A DNA stretch of 64,000 nt from Anaerostipes sp. (lineage in GTDB: Bacteria > Bacillota > Clostridia > Lachnospirales > Lachnospiraceae). Both the position numbers and the translations under genes were made by a program. Below are positions 55,201 through 63,262 of the stretch, piece by piece. The DNA lies in contig JAQVEG010000003.1 in NCBI GenBank assembly GCA_028697725.1, forward strand, positions 53,741-117,740, in the 5' to 3' direction. The notes beneath the pieces are model-generated. The model was not told the DNA's origin. It did not search any database and was given only the letters and a program-made list of their open reading frames with translations. Each line of letters begins with the position of its first letter. Within the stretch, counting starts at the first letter, position 1.

Positions 55201-55621
55201 TTTTCAACATATATCCTTCATCTGGATTTCCAGTTTCCTTATATGTTTCATTATATACATCAGTATTAAAAGCCTTACTATTTTTTTCATCTATTTTAGA
55301 AATTGCAACATCTGAATTAATTTTTACTGGAATATCTAAAGAATAATTTTCATATTTACATTCTGTTAATAGTTTTCTCGATAATATTGATAATTTTTCA
55401 ACAGCCTCATCATAAGAATTATATTCTTGAACAGTATCCGAAGTACAAGTAATTGTTCCATTTGTGTTTTCCTGATAATAAAATCCTTCAATACTAGATG
55501 CAACTTTATCCGCTGCATAAATAGAAATAGGACAAACACCTTCTATTATATTAGATAAAATCAATAACAGACTTAACATTGTTGTTATTAACATTTTGAA
55601 TTTTGTTGTTTTTTGTTTCAT
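52286..55621 (-). CDS. Large secreted transglutaminase-like protein with Cys-rich repeats and Ig-like domains
   Basis: An 1111-residue exported protein. Signal peptide at residues 1-36 (ending SIYA). A transglutaminase-like fold at ~190-300 has the triad Cys249 (GVCDGYAETF), His279 (NGHAWNLV) and Asp294 (YYIDPSGD). From ~355 to ~940 there are about 14 repeats of 38-42 residues, each with ATC-x5-G-x5-C-x2-C and ending in PATGH or similar; paired Cys-x2-Cys suggests metal-ribbon or disulfide modules. Residues ~955-1111 hold two bacterial Ig-like (Big_2) parts, basic at the end. No LPxTG or SLH anchor is visible. Perhaps a surface crosslinker, protease or adhesin; single gene with own promoter. 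Confidence 0.85.
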   Translation of the reverse strand: MKQKTTKFKMLITTMLSLLLILSNIIEGVCPISIYAADKVASSIEGFYYQENTNGTITCTSDTVQEYNSYDEAVEKLSILSRKLLTECKYENYSLDIPVKINSDVAISKIDEKNSKAFNTDVYNETYKETGNPDEGYMLKTYCGTRGLLQSSSGGQIVYEDQAYSGVLYYSNAGHLKLSRYNESVQKIKNIVIKLNIADNLDYEKCKAIMVWIGNNVKYDGYYIGSSDTPKTKNPHDMTGPVLDGWGVCDGYAETFYYMANLVGLHALYDDGTMAKNGHAWNLVQIDGTYYYIDPSGDASSLKSGTPTKEFLDGSITHKLENYISNDKTIEETYTNISEDDYFKEHSSCNGNHDFSEKATGGAYPTCTNDGYDAFQCKNCKYIKKEVIPALGHNLDSGEVTQEATCTLPEITTYTCQRGDEVYPSCHAKITKETKAALGHDYNGEVTTKEATCTEDGYIKTKCTRCDDLKTEVIPKTGHQHTEIRNAKEATCSKDGYTGDIYCTDCNTKIKSGTVIKATNHDYVETITKQPTCTSTGTATYTCTKCGDSDTKILSKVAHKYVETKEPATCTRRGRKVFTCNVCGDSYWETDDDAPKLDHEYEVTLDEAPTCTEDGCKIEKCKNCDNEKYTTIPATGHIHEELLHQKNATCEEEGYTGDLTCTDCNTVLQKGSVIAALGHAWDDGVVTKEATYESDGEKTFTCSNCKKTKTEVIPMKQHTWDSGKITKEPTCIETGIKLFTCTEDGCDATYEEVIAATGHQNTEIQNKKDVTCSEDGYTGDTYCKDCKQVIKAGEKINATGHDYESKVTTPATCKEAGVKTYTCKKCKDTYTETIPKTESHKWDEGTVTKKATCTETGIKTFTCSVCHTTKTEVIPKSDSHNYDEGVVTKNPTCDTLGEKTFTCKDCKETKIEVLKALGHNYGEWTTVSETTVFAPELRKHTCERCGKVETSIFGAKLNPTISLNKTSISLYYARTNDAIKVSGLANGDSVKSFTSSNTKIATVNGSGKVYAKGNGKATITITLASGLKKTVNVTVTSSIRNVPTKKTIKRKKSYTLKPKVYLLGKVKYKTSNKKIATVSSKGKITAKKKKGKVKITAYSGSKKVVCTITVK

Positions 55622-55658
55622 TTCCTTCTCCTTTCAAATATCTTCTAATGTAGTTATA

Positions 55659-55688
55659 TTATAACATTTTGCAATGAGCTAATTCAAC
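55659..55688 (-). promoter_or_regulatory. Promoter of the large secreted protein gene
   Basis: Minus-strand -35 TTGAAT (55683-55688), 18-bp spacer, -10 TATAAT (55659-55664), about 38 bp from the start codon. Confidence 0.7.
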
Positions 55689-55737
55689 TGAATTGGATTT
55701 TAATTTTGGATATGAAAAAGTTTGCATTTTATGGGAA

Positions 55738-55779
55738 CAAAAAACATCGCCAAAACTAATTTTACTTAGCTTTGGCGAT
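55738..55779 (-). terminator. Terminator after the SecB-like gene
   Basis: ATCGCCAAA and TTTGGCGAT (55746-55754, 55771-55779) form a 9-bp stem. The minus strand continues GTTTTTTG. Confidence 0.8.
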
Positions 55780-55815
55780 ACTATGCTTTCAATGATTCAC
55801 TATAATACTTGAATA

Positions 55816-56270
55816 TCACTCATCATAATTCATAAATTTAACTTTATTGTCATTCATATTGATAAATGGGATTTGCATATTTGGTAATCTGGCATTGCTA
55901 ATAAGATTTCCAAAAATAGGACGAGCATAAGAAAGTAATAATGTTGGGGCTGTTTGTTTTAATAATTCATGAATTTGTTCCTCTGTAAAATCATCATCCC
56001 AGAAGAAAACTCCATTCATTACAAGATTTGAAACAAACGGAATATCATCACTCATATCTTCCATATTCTTATAATCTACCTCATCTGCATTTATTTTTAT
56101 GGATAAAAAAACTGTTGCTTCTTGCTCTTCTTTCTCTTGAAATACGATTGTTTCAAGGTCAACTTTCATTGTATTACTTTTTAACCCTATATCAAAGCAT
56201 GGATTCAATTGAAATATATTTGAAATCAATTTAGGATTTGTAAATTGAAAAGAACTTTTTTTGCCTTCAT
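55816..56270 (-). CDS. SecB-like chaperone, start separated from body by a frameshift at A7
   Basis: The body (to 55816) carries the SecB-family C-terminal pattern PTLLLSYARPIFGNLISNARLPNMQIPFINM (~residues 105-135). No good start exists in its frame: the only one is a TTG at 56229 without a ribosome site. At 56270 an ATG with AAGGAG five bases upstream reads MKAKK and then meets seven A (T7 on the plus strand, 56256-56262). A -1 shift or one extra A there continues SSFQFTNPKLISN into the body, an N-terminus typical of SecB-like proteins. So either the gene is broken, phase-variable, or read by slippage. SecB is rare in Firmicutes; such homologues often go with toxin-antitoxin or secretion genes. 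Confidence 0.7.
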
Positions 56271-56281
56271 TTTGACTCCTT

Positions 56282-56854
56282 TTAACCTATACAAACACAT
56301 GGTTGCGACATTGTTGTTTTATTATGTTCCTTTTTCAATTCGCTATTTCCTTTTGCTTGAATAAAATTATAATACAGAACATAATTAAAAAAATCATTTT
56401 CTGTTTTATCTATTTTTATTTCGTTTTTAATAATTGCTGCATATTCTGATTGCTTCTCACGTTCATAGTAATGTTGAAAATCATTTATCTCATCTGAATC
56501 TGCTTCAAAATAGCAATTTTCTACTGGAAAATCTAATTCATCAACAATTTCTATCGTTCCCTTTACTACTGTTTTTTTTGATTCTTTTTCTATAATTATA
56601 TAATATTCATTTGATGATTCTACAAATACTTCACGCATTGTTTTTTCATTATTCATCATTTGATTTAAAAAATTATAATCTGTTTTTGTCATGATCCATC
56701 TTAACTCATTTCTGTCATCGCACAAAACAGTCAGGTATAATTTTTTATCGTTCCCATTCTTACAAGAAAAAAGAATAGGCACATCATCTTCGAAAAAAAC
56801 ATAATCATAGAAAAAATCAGTATCACAATCTCTAAAAAATAATTTATTTTTCAT
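56282..56854 (-). CDS. Unknown protein encoded with the SecB-like gene
   Basis: A 190-residue acidic cytoplasmic protein without signal, membrane segment or recognised catalytic motif. The N-terminal part (YDYVFFEDDVPILFSCKN... RNELRWIMTKTDYNFLNQMM) resembles DUF6575-type proteins by memory, which I cannot verify. Ends in PCVCIG with two cysteines. It overlaps the upstream metallo-hydrolase fragment by 11 bases and lies 11 bp before the SecB-like start, so the two may work as a client-chaperone pair. Confidence 0.6.
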   Translation of the reverse strand: MKNKLFFRDCDTDFFYDYVFFEDDVPILFSCKNGNDKKLYLTVLCDDRNELRWIMTKTDYNFLNQMMNNEKTMREVFVESSNEYYIIIEKESKKTVVKGTIEIVDELDFPVENCYFEADSDEINDFQHYYEREKQSEYAAIIKNEIKIDKTENDFFNYVLYYNFIQAKGNSELKKEHNKTTMSQPCVCIG

Positions 56855-57359
56855 ATAAATACACTCCTTTTTTTAGATAAAACTTAGGATTTAAATGTTC
56901 AAGCTCCCAAGTTTGATGAAAATTTTTAAAAAGCAAAATTTTATCTGTAATATACGTGATATCATCTGTCACTCTTTCTATTTGAATCTTCTCTTTCAAA
57001 AGGTCTGATTCCCTATAGGAATTCCCGTTATATTTATAAGTACCATCTTCTAATATTTTATATTTTTCCTGAAAAAATCCTTCTCCAAGATACATTTTCT
57101 TTTTTTCTTTGAAAAGATTCATCAAATCCAGCACCCCGCTACTGTGATCATAATGTCCATGACTTACAATAAAAAAATCAATATCCTTCACTGAGATTTC
57201 TAGTTTTTTCGCATTTTCTAAAAATGAACCTGTCTGTCCTGTATCAAACAAGAACTTCTTTTGGTCAAACTCAATATAAAGAGAAAACCCATGTTCATAA
57301 AGCAGTGACTTTTTGTCATCTCCCTGATTCTCAATTAAAGTTGTAATTCGTAACTCCAT
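56844..57359 (-). CDS. Metallo-beta-lactamase-fold hydrolase, truncated at the C-terminus
   Basis: The 171-residue product has the N-terminal half of an MBL-fold hydrolase: LYEHGFSLYIEFDQKKFLFDTGQ, and the metal motif SHGHYDHSSG (His67, His69, Asp71, His72). Relatives are about 260-280 residues and supply further metal ligands (a later GCSHxG and Asp/His) that are missing here; the frame ends after VYLYEK, just where the unknown gene begins. Likely inactive, or a fragment left when the downstream pair arrived. Good GGAGG upstream of the start. Confidence 0.75.
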   Translation of the reverse strand: MELRITTLIENQGDDKKSLLYEHGFSLYIEFDQKKFLFDTGQTGSFLENAKKLEISVKDIDFFIVSHGHYDHSSGVLDLMNLFKEKKKMYLGEGFFQEKYKILEDGTYKYNGNSYRESDLLKEKIQIERVTDDITYITDKILLFKNFHQTWELEHLNPKFYLKKGVYLYEK

Positions 57360-57473
57360 ATGATTCCTCCAATATCTATTGAAATCCCTTATTTTAATAT
57401 TATCTTATTTATTTTACCACATAATTTAATATATTCGCGTCAAAAGGTATTTTACCCTAAGAGATGTCAAATA

Positions 57474-57482
57474 TGATATAAT
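57474..57482 (+). promoter_or_regulatory. Extended -10 promoter of the alpha/beta hydrolase gene
   Basis: TG-A-TATAAT: the -10 is 57477-57482 with TG at 57474-57475. No clear -35. About 45 bp upstream of the start codon. Confidence 0.65.
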
Positions 57483-57527
57483 TTAGATAACAATTTAATC
57501 ATATCAAGAATGCACGGAGGTATTTTT

Positions 57528-58454
57528 ATGTTACATGAAGTAAGTTTTAAATCCTTTAATAAGCGTGACGATGTACAAGGCTGGATTTATGTTCCAGCTG
57601 CCAAGCCAAAAGGAATTGTTCAGGTAATTCATGGCTTTGGCGAACACTCAAGACGCTATCTGCATATGATTGTCAAATTTATGGATGCAGGTTACATTGT
57701 AGCAGCAGACGACCATGTGGGACATGGAAAAACAGCGATGATGAATGACACCTGGGGTGACTGGGGAGATGCAGGATTCCATACTATGATGGAAGATGAA
57801 CATACATTCAAAGGAATTGTGTGCGAGAAATATCCTGACTTACCCTATTTCCTCTTTGGTCACAGCATGGGATCTTTTATTGCAAGAGATTACATTTCAA
57901 AGTACGGAGATGATTTAGCTGGAGTTACAATCTGCGGAACCACTGGTGTATTTCGTGGAGCAGCCGAGACAAAGAAGAAACTAGAAGAAGTGATTGCTCA
58001 GGGAAAAGGAAAGGAATCCGATGCATCCTTTACTATGGACTTAATGGGATGGATGTGCGAGCGATGCGATAATGTCACTCTTGGAAACGAGTGGATTTGT
58101 TCCGATTCTTATGTACAGGTAGACCATGCCAATGACCCATTTGATGCATTTACAAAACCAACCTCCAATCAATCCATTTTTTATTTTATTGAGATGATGG
58201 AAGCAATTTATGGAACTAGCTGGGCTGAAAAAGTTCCAACAAAACTTCCAATTTACAATATTGGTGGCGATCAGGACCCTGTTGGTGAATACGGAAAAGG
58301 TATCTACGAGACAACAAACTGGCTCTATGAGACAGGACATAACGTTACAACAAAAGTTTATTCTGGCTATCGCCATGAAATTCACAATTATTCTGATATC
58401 AAAGATGAAGTAGAAGCAGGTATTATCGAATTTATGGATAATATCTTAGATTAA
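57528..58454 (+). CDS. Alpha/beta-fold hydrolase, monoacylglycerol lipase-like
   Basis: A 308-residue serine hydrolase. Oxyanion-hole HGFGEHSRRY (residues ~35-44), nucleophile Ser113 in FGHSMGSF, a lid region with GWMCERC, then the acid (GGDQDPVG) and histidine (GYRHEIHN). The order and HGxxEHxxRY match monoacylglycerol lipases and lysophospholipases. No signal peptide, so cytoplasmic. The ATG at 57528 has CGGAGG seven bases upstream; an in-frame ATG at 57510 overlaps that site. Confidence 0.88.
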   Translation: MLHEVSFKSFNKRDDVQGWIYVPAAKPKGIVQVIHGFGEHSRRYLHMIVKFMDAGYIVAADDHVGHGKTAMMNDTWGDWGDAGFHTMMEDEHTFKGIVCEKYPDLPYFLFGHSMGSFIARDYISKYGDDLAGVTICGTTGVFRGAAETKKKLEEVIAQGKGKESDASFTMDLMGWMCERCDNVTLGNEWICSDSYVQVDHANDPFDAFTKPTSNQSIFYFIEMMEAIYGTSWAEKVPTKLPIYNIGGDQDPVGEYGKGIYETTNWLYETGHNVTTKVYSGYRHEIHNYSDIKDEVEAGIIEFMDNILD

Positions 58455-58469
58455 TATTTATAACAAAAA

Positions 58470-58511
58470 CAGCTAAATTCCAAAAGTTTATAAAACTATG
58501 GAATCTAGCTG
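58470..58511. terminator. Convergent terminator between the hydrolase and galM genes
   Basis: CAGCTAAATTCCA and TGGAATCTAGCTG (58470-58482, 58499-58511) pair with one mismatch. CTTTTCT follows on the plus strand and GTTTTTG on the minus strand. Confidence 0.75.
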
Positions 58512-58521
58512 CTTTTCTATT

Positions 58522-59541
58522 CTATTTGACCAGTGAAAACTTATATTCGGTAGAAGAAACATACTCTTCTCCCTTTCGCAAGATAGCTTTTGGCTCATCT
58601 TCAATATGAACAGAATCAGGCAAATACTGTGTCTCTAAACAGATGGCATCTCCACCCCCATAACAGACATTATCTTTTCCCCTTGGCTCTCCTCCAAGAA
58701 AATTAGAACTATAAACTTGGGTTACTGGAAGTGAAGTTGAAATTATCATCTCACGCCCAGATTCTGGATGAAGCAATGTTATCTGATTCTTTTCCTCTGA
58801 CAATATATACGGGATATCATATCCAGAACCAAACTTTAACTGCTGATGCTCTTCGTGAATTCGTTCTCCCACAGTATGAAATTCCCGAAAGTCAAATGGT
58901 GTGCCATCTACGTCCATGAATTCCCCTGTAGTACATCCCATCTCATCTATCATAGCTATTTGATTTGCTTTCACTTGAAGCTTGTGATTGTAAATTTTCT
59001 CTTTTGCATTCCCTGCCAAATTAAAATAACTATGATTGGTTAAGTTAATTAGGGTATCCTGATCACAAACCCCATAACATTTCATTAATATACTTTTCTC
59101 TTTTAATTCATAAGAAATTTTAACTGTTAGATTCCCTGGAAATCCTTGTTCCATATCCTTTGATACATAAGTAAATATGACTTTGTTTCCCTCTACTTCA
59201 TAGTCGTAGATTCTGCTGTCAAATCCATCATCTCCACCATGAAGACAATTGGGACCATTGTTTACTTCCAATGGATACTTCTGCCCATTTAATATAAATC
59301 TTCCCCCACTGATTCGGTTGGCTACTCGTCCAATAACACCTCCCATATGGTTTATATCACCATAGTAATCCTCGATACATTCATATCCAAGAACAATGTC
59401 TTCTTTGACTCCATAACAATCTGGCATCAAAATAGATAGAATATGGCAGCCAAGATTTGTAAAGCGTACTGTCAAAAAATCATTTTTCATTTGAATGACA
59501 ACAATCTCATCTTTCCCGTACTCTAGAATCTCTACACTCAT
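58522..59541 (-). CDS. galM: Aldose 1-epimerase (galactose mutarotase)
   Basis: Interconverts the anomers of galactose and glucose. The 339-residue product shows FTNLGCHILSILMPD, GYECIEDYYGDINHMGGVIGRVANRISGG, LHGGDDGFDSRIYD, LTNHSYFNLAGNA (catalytic His) and CLETQYLPDSVH (catalytic Glu). The start at 59541 overlaps the HAD gene stop (ATGA), with AGGAG inside that gene; a longer frame to 59622 lies wholly within the HAD gene. Confidence 0.94.
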   Translation of the reverse strand: MSVEILEYGKDEIVVIQMKNDFLTVRFTNLGCHILSILMPDCYGVKEDIVLGYECIEDYYGDINHMGGVIGRVANRISGGRFILNGQKYPLEVNNGPNCLHGGDDGFDSRIYDYEVEGNKVIFTYVSKDMEQGFPGNLTVKISYELKEKSILMKCYGVCDQDTLINLTNHSYFNLAGNAKEKIYNHKLQVKANQIAMIDEMGCTTGEFMDVDGTPFDFREFHTVGERIHEEHQQLKFGSGYDIPYILSEEKNQITLLHPESGREMIISTSLPVTQVYSSNFLGGEPRGKDNVCYGGGDAICLETQYLPDSVHIEDEPKAILRKGEEYVSSTEYKFSLVK

Positions 59542-60197
59542 AAAGTCTCCTGACTGAAATCCTCTATGGTACGAATAACCCCTGGAAATTGTAGATATTC
59601 TTCCCTTTTCTCGTTGGGACAAATTACTACAATATTTTCACATCCTGCTGCATATGCATTTTTAATTCCTGAATAAGAGTCCTCATATATTAAAGTATCT
59701 TCTATCCTTACCCCAATTACGTCTGCTGCATTTTGAAACATTTGGACTTTATTATCATAGGTTCCGTCATCATATATAATATCCGAAGGTTTCATCCATG
59801 TATCTAGATGAAATGATTCAACAAAGAAATCAATATTCTCTTTTATAGATGCACTGGCGATAGTAAATGGCACTTGATTTTCTTTTAATTCATTGAAGAA
59901 TTCAACCACACCTTTCACCAAATGAAATGTTTCTTTATCTTTTCTGCAAAAATCTCTATAATACTCCTCTTTTAATAAAGAATATTTAATTTCTTCTTCT
60001 TTGGTTGCTTTTCCATCCATCATATATTGAACATTGTGAATATTCGGTGTTCCATTTAATTTCTGATGCAATTCCTCGTTGGTAATATCCCTGCCTCGAA
60101 GTAACTTTGAAATCGCACCCCACGCTAATGTATGCTTTTCATTATCAAAAAATAATGTTCCATTGAAATCAAAAATAATTCCTTTTGTCTTTGTCAT
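59538..60197 (-). CDS. HAD-family phosphatase, beta-phosphoglucomutase-like
   Basis: A 219-residue HAD hydrolase: motif I is shifted to DFNGTLFFD (residues 10-18), with Asn replacing the usual second-position residue while both aspartate positions of D-x-(D/N) are D and N, so the second carboxylate is missing. Motif II ASASIKENI, motif III with KPSDIIYDDGTYD, motif IV YEDSYSGIKNA. Replacement of the acid/base Asp by Asn is known in several HAD groups with changed chemistry. Coupled to galM. Confidence 0.82.
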   Translation of the reverse strand: MTKTKGIIFDFNGTLFFDNEKHTLAWGAISKLLRGRDITNEELHQKLNGTPNIHNVQYMMDGKATKEEEIKYSLLKEEYYRDFCRKDKETFHLVKGVVEFFNELKENQVPFTIASASIKENIDFFVESFHLDTWMKPSDIIYDDGTYDNKVQMFQNAADVIGVRIEDTLIYEDSYSGIKNAYAAGCENIVVICPNEKREEYLQFPGVIRTIEDFSQETL

Positions 60198-60232
60198 ATT
60201 ATGTATGCCCTTCTTCCTGCTTTTATTATCTG

Positions 60233-61402
60233 TTAAAAAATTGATGACATAAAGTGTTTAATCTGCCATAACAATGTCTTTTCTTCCACCTTTGCAGAAG
60301 TAAAAACATCTTGTTTTTTCACACATTCATTTCCAATGTAATAAGATACCGTTCCAACTTTCTGATTCTTTTTTACTGGTGCAACTAGATTCTTCTTATA
60401 ATCATACTTTACCTGTACTTGTTCCTTCTTCTTACATATCAGCTGAACCTTATTTTCTTTTACATATGTATCTACAGTATCTGTGACACCCTTAGAAACA
60501 CTAACAGCCTTTAATTCATCCTGTGCTGCCACCTGCTTTCTTTCATAAGTCTTTCCAGCATATGTAATAATCTTACTCATATCTCTCCACTTAAAATCCC
60601 AGTTTGATGGCACTCCTGACCGAAGTAATGCAACAATATATGTAATTCCATCTTTCTCTACTGCACCAATATAGCAATAACCAGCCCGATCTGTATAGCC
60701 TGTTTTTCCTGAAATGGCACCCTTCATAGTAGTCAATAGTACATTGTGATTATAGCATTCAAATGACCTTGTCCCAGCTACATTTTTAAATGTATATTTC
60801 TTTGTTCTGGTAATCTGCAAAAATGTCTTATTCTTAATGCATCTTCTCATAATCAATGCCAAATCTTTTGCTGTTGTACGATGCCACCCTTTGCTATCCT
60901 TCTTATCCAATCCATTTGGAGTCACAAAATGGGTATTGGATGCTCCTATCTTCACCGCTTCTTGATTCACTGCTTCCTCAAACTTCTCAACACTTCCACA
61001 AGCATATTCAGCAAGTGCATATGCACAATCATTATAAGACTCAAGCATTAATGCATATAAAAGATCCTTTACTTTATACTCTTCCCCTTTACGCATCTGT
61101 AAATGCACTTTTGGCTGAGATGCGGCAAGCTTCGACACTTTTACTGTAGCATTCAAATCACAATGTTCAATTACATACAGACAGGTTAAAATCTTTGTCG
61201 TACTGGCATTGGCTCTGGACTTATCTCCGTTCTTTTCCATTAAAATGCGTCCTGTATTCGCCTCCATAACACAATAAGACTGTGCATATAAATTCAATTG
61301 GTCTGCAGCAGCTACTGGCATTCCTGCTGTTCCTATCATTAAAATTGCACTAAAAACACAGACAACTGTCTTTTTCCATCTTTGTTTCCATTTTCCTAAC
61401 AT
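60233..61402 (-). CDS. D-alanyl-D-alanine carboxypeptidase (PBP5/DacF type)
   Basis: Trims the terminal D-alanine from peptidoglycan stem peptides outside the cell. The 389-residue product has a signal peptide (~1-33, ending VAAA), S-x-x-K (Ser67-Thr-Thr-Lys70), S-Y-N (Ser122, Asn124), K-T-G (Lys233) and a C-terminal PBP5-like domain followed by an amphipathic anchor (LLWQIKHFMSSIF). The ATG at 61402 has GGAG upstream; a GTG eleven codons earlier is less likely. Extended -10 promoter at 61444. Confidence 0.92.
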   Translation of the reverse strand: MLGKWKQRWKKTVVCVFSAILMIGTAGMPVAAADQLNLYAQSYCVMEANTGRILMEKNGDKSRANASTTKILTCLYVIEHCDLNATVKVSKLAASQPKVHLQMRKGEEYKVKDLLYALMLESYNDCAYALAEYACGSVEKFEEAVNQEAVKIGASNTHFVTPNGLDKKDSKGWHRTTAKDLALIMRRCIKNKTFLQITRTKKYTFKNVAGTRSFECYNHNVLLTTMKGAISGKTGYTDRAGYCYIGAVEKDGITYIVALLRSGVPSNWDFKWRDMSKIITYAGKTYERKQVAAQDELKAVSVSKGVTDTVDTYVKENKVQLICKKKEQVQVKYDYKKNLVAPVKKNQKVGTVSYYIGNECVKKQDVFTSAKVEEKTLLWQIKHFMSSIF

Positions 61403-61443
61403 TACTTTTCTCCATTTTTCTTTTGTTTTTGACACATGTATTG

Positions 61444-61452
61444 ATTATATCA
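61444..61452 (-). promoter_or_regulatory. Extended -10 promoter of the carboxypeptidase gene
   Basis: Minus-strand TG-A-TATAAT, -10 at 61444-61449; poor -35. Confidence 0.55.
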
Positions 61453-61518
61453 TAAAATCATATAAATTCCAGTGAAACAATCCCTCTTAATTTTGTTGAT
61501 TTTAAAAGTAATTTGTAC

Positions 61519-61575
61519 CCACAATCCATTGAAATAATTGAGTTTTTCTAGTATAATTATCTTGACAGATTGTGG
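61519..61575 (+). promoter_or_regulatory. Promoter of pgi, framed by an inverted repeat
   Basis: -35 TTGAAA (61529-61534), 17-bp spacer, -10 TATAAT (61552-61557). CCACAATC (61519-61526) and GATTGTGG (61568-61575) are perfect 8-bp inverted copies flanking the promoter, one before the -35 and one at the likely transcript start. Confidence 0.75.
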
Positions 61576-61664
61576 ATGTGATTTTACATTTTTTTGCATC
61601 CATTCATATTATTTCATTCGTATTTTTTTGGGATGAATGCTCACAGTTTAAGGAGGAATTACTT

Positions 61665-63248
61665 ATGGCAACATGGAACAATCTTGACACATTAGCATCT
61701 TATGAAAAACTCACTGGTATGAAAGATAGAGTGAACATTGTAGAAGCAATGTCTGGTGAAAATGGCGCTGATCGTGTCGCAAAGTACAACGTACCTATGG
61801 TAGCTGGTTTGAATTTTAATTATGCAGCGAAAGAGGTTGATGACACAATCTTAAACACTCTTAGCGAATTAGCAGATGAACATCAATTAGTTGAAAAGTT
61901 CGAAGAGTTATATAATGGTGCTGTTATTAACACCGGAGAAGGTCGTATGGTTCTTCATCACTTAGCTCGTAGACAATTAGGAAATCCTGTTCTTGACAAC
62001 GGAGTTGACAAGCGTGATTTCTATGTATCTCAACAAAAGAAAGCTGCTGAATTTGCAGAAAAAGTTCACGCAGGTGAAATTACAAACGCAGCTGGAGAAA
62101 AGTTTACAACAGTTGTTCAAATTGGTATCGGTGGAAGTGATTTAGGACCACGTGCTTTATATATGGCTCTTGAAAACTGGGCAAAGGCAAATGATACTTT
62201 TAAGATGGAAGCAAAGTTCATCTCTAATGTTGATCCTGATGATGCTGCTGCTGTTCTTAATTCAATTGATGTATCTCGTTCTTTATTTATTGTTGTTTCC
62301 AAATCTGGAACTACATTGGAAACTCTAACCAACGAAGCTTTTGTAAAAGATGCTTTAAAGAAAGCTGGATTAGATTCTTCTAAACACATGCTTGCAGCAA
62401 CAAGTGAGACATCTCCTTTAGCTCAAGGTGATGATTACCTTGAATCATTCTTCATGGATAACTACATCGGTGGTCGTTATTCTTCTTCATCTGTTGTTGG
62501 TGGAGTTGTTCTTTCACTTGCATTTGGTGGTGATATCTACGGAAGAATTCTTGAAGGAGCTGCAGATGCAGACGAACTTTGCAAGAATAAAGATTTAACA
62601 AAGAATCCTGCTATGTTAGATGCTTTAATTGGTGTTTACGAACGTAATGTACAAGGATACCCAAATACAGCAGTTTTACCATATTCACAAGCTTTAATTC
62701 GTTTCCCAGCACATTTACAGCAATGTGATATGGAATCTAACGGTAAGACAGTAAACCGCGATGGTAAACCTGTAAACTATGCAACTGGACCTGTTATTTT
62801 CGGAGAACCTGGTACAAATGGACAACATTCTTTCTATCAATTATTACATCAAGGAACTGATATTGTTCCATTACAATTTGTTGGATTTAAGAAGAGCCAG
62901 TTAGCAACTGACGTTGTTATCGAAGGAAGCACAAGTCAACAAAAGTTATGTGCTAACGTAGCTGCTCAGATTATCGCATTTGCATGTGGTAAAGATGATG
63001 AGAATCCAAACAAGAAGTTTGAAGGTGGACGTCCATCAAGCATCATCATTGGAGATCAATTAACACCAGAATCTCTTGGTGCAATCTTAGCTCACTTTGA
63101 AAATAAGATTATGTTCCAAGGCTTCATCTGGAATGTTAATAGTTTCGACCAAGAAGGTGTACAACTTGGTAAAGTACTTGCTACAAAAGTGCTTGCTCAT
63201 GAAACAGACGGTGCATTAAAAGCATTTAGTGATTTATTAGATATCTAA
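61665..63248 (+). CDS. pgi: Glucose-6-phosphate isomerase
   Basis: Interconverts glucose-6-phosphate and fructose-6-phosphate. The 527-residue product has IGIGGSDLGPRALYMAL, VVSKSGTTLETLTNEAF, the FGEPGTNGQHSFYQLLHQGT signature with the catalytic residues and a final GVQLGKVLATKVL. It is of the long Pgi type. The start at 61665 follows AAGGAGG; an upstream frame to 61572 would need to begin at the promoter. Codons are more biased to GTT/GCT/AAG than in neighbours, as expected for a highly expressed gene. Confidence 0.96.
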   Translation: MATWNNLDTLASYEKLTGMKDRVNIVEAMSGENGADRVAKYNVPMVAGLNFNYAAKEVDDTILNTLSELADEHQLVEKFEELYNGAVINTGEGRMVLHHLARRQLGNPVLDNGVDKRDFYVSQQKKAAEFAEKVHAGEITNAAGEKFTTVVQIGIGGSDLGPRALYMALENWAKANDTFKMEAKFISNVDPDDAAAVLNSIDVSRSLFIVVSKSGTTLETLTNEAFVKDALKKAGLDSSKHMLAATSETSPLAQGDDYLESFFMDNYIGGRYSSSSVVGGVVLSLAFGGDIYGRILEGAADADELCKNKDLTKNPAMLDALIGVYERNVQGYPNTAVLPYSQALIRFPAHLQQCDMESNGKTVNRDGKPVNYATGPVIFGEPGTNGQHSFYQLLHQGTDIVPLQFVGFKKSQLATDVVIEGSTSQQKLCANVAAQIIAFACGKDDENPNKKFEGGRPSSIIIGDQLTPESLGAILAHFENKIMFQGFIWNVNSFDQEGVQLGKVLATKVLAHETDGALKAFSDLLDI

Positions 63249-63262
63249 GAATGAATTTAGAA

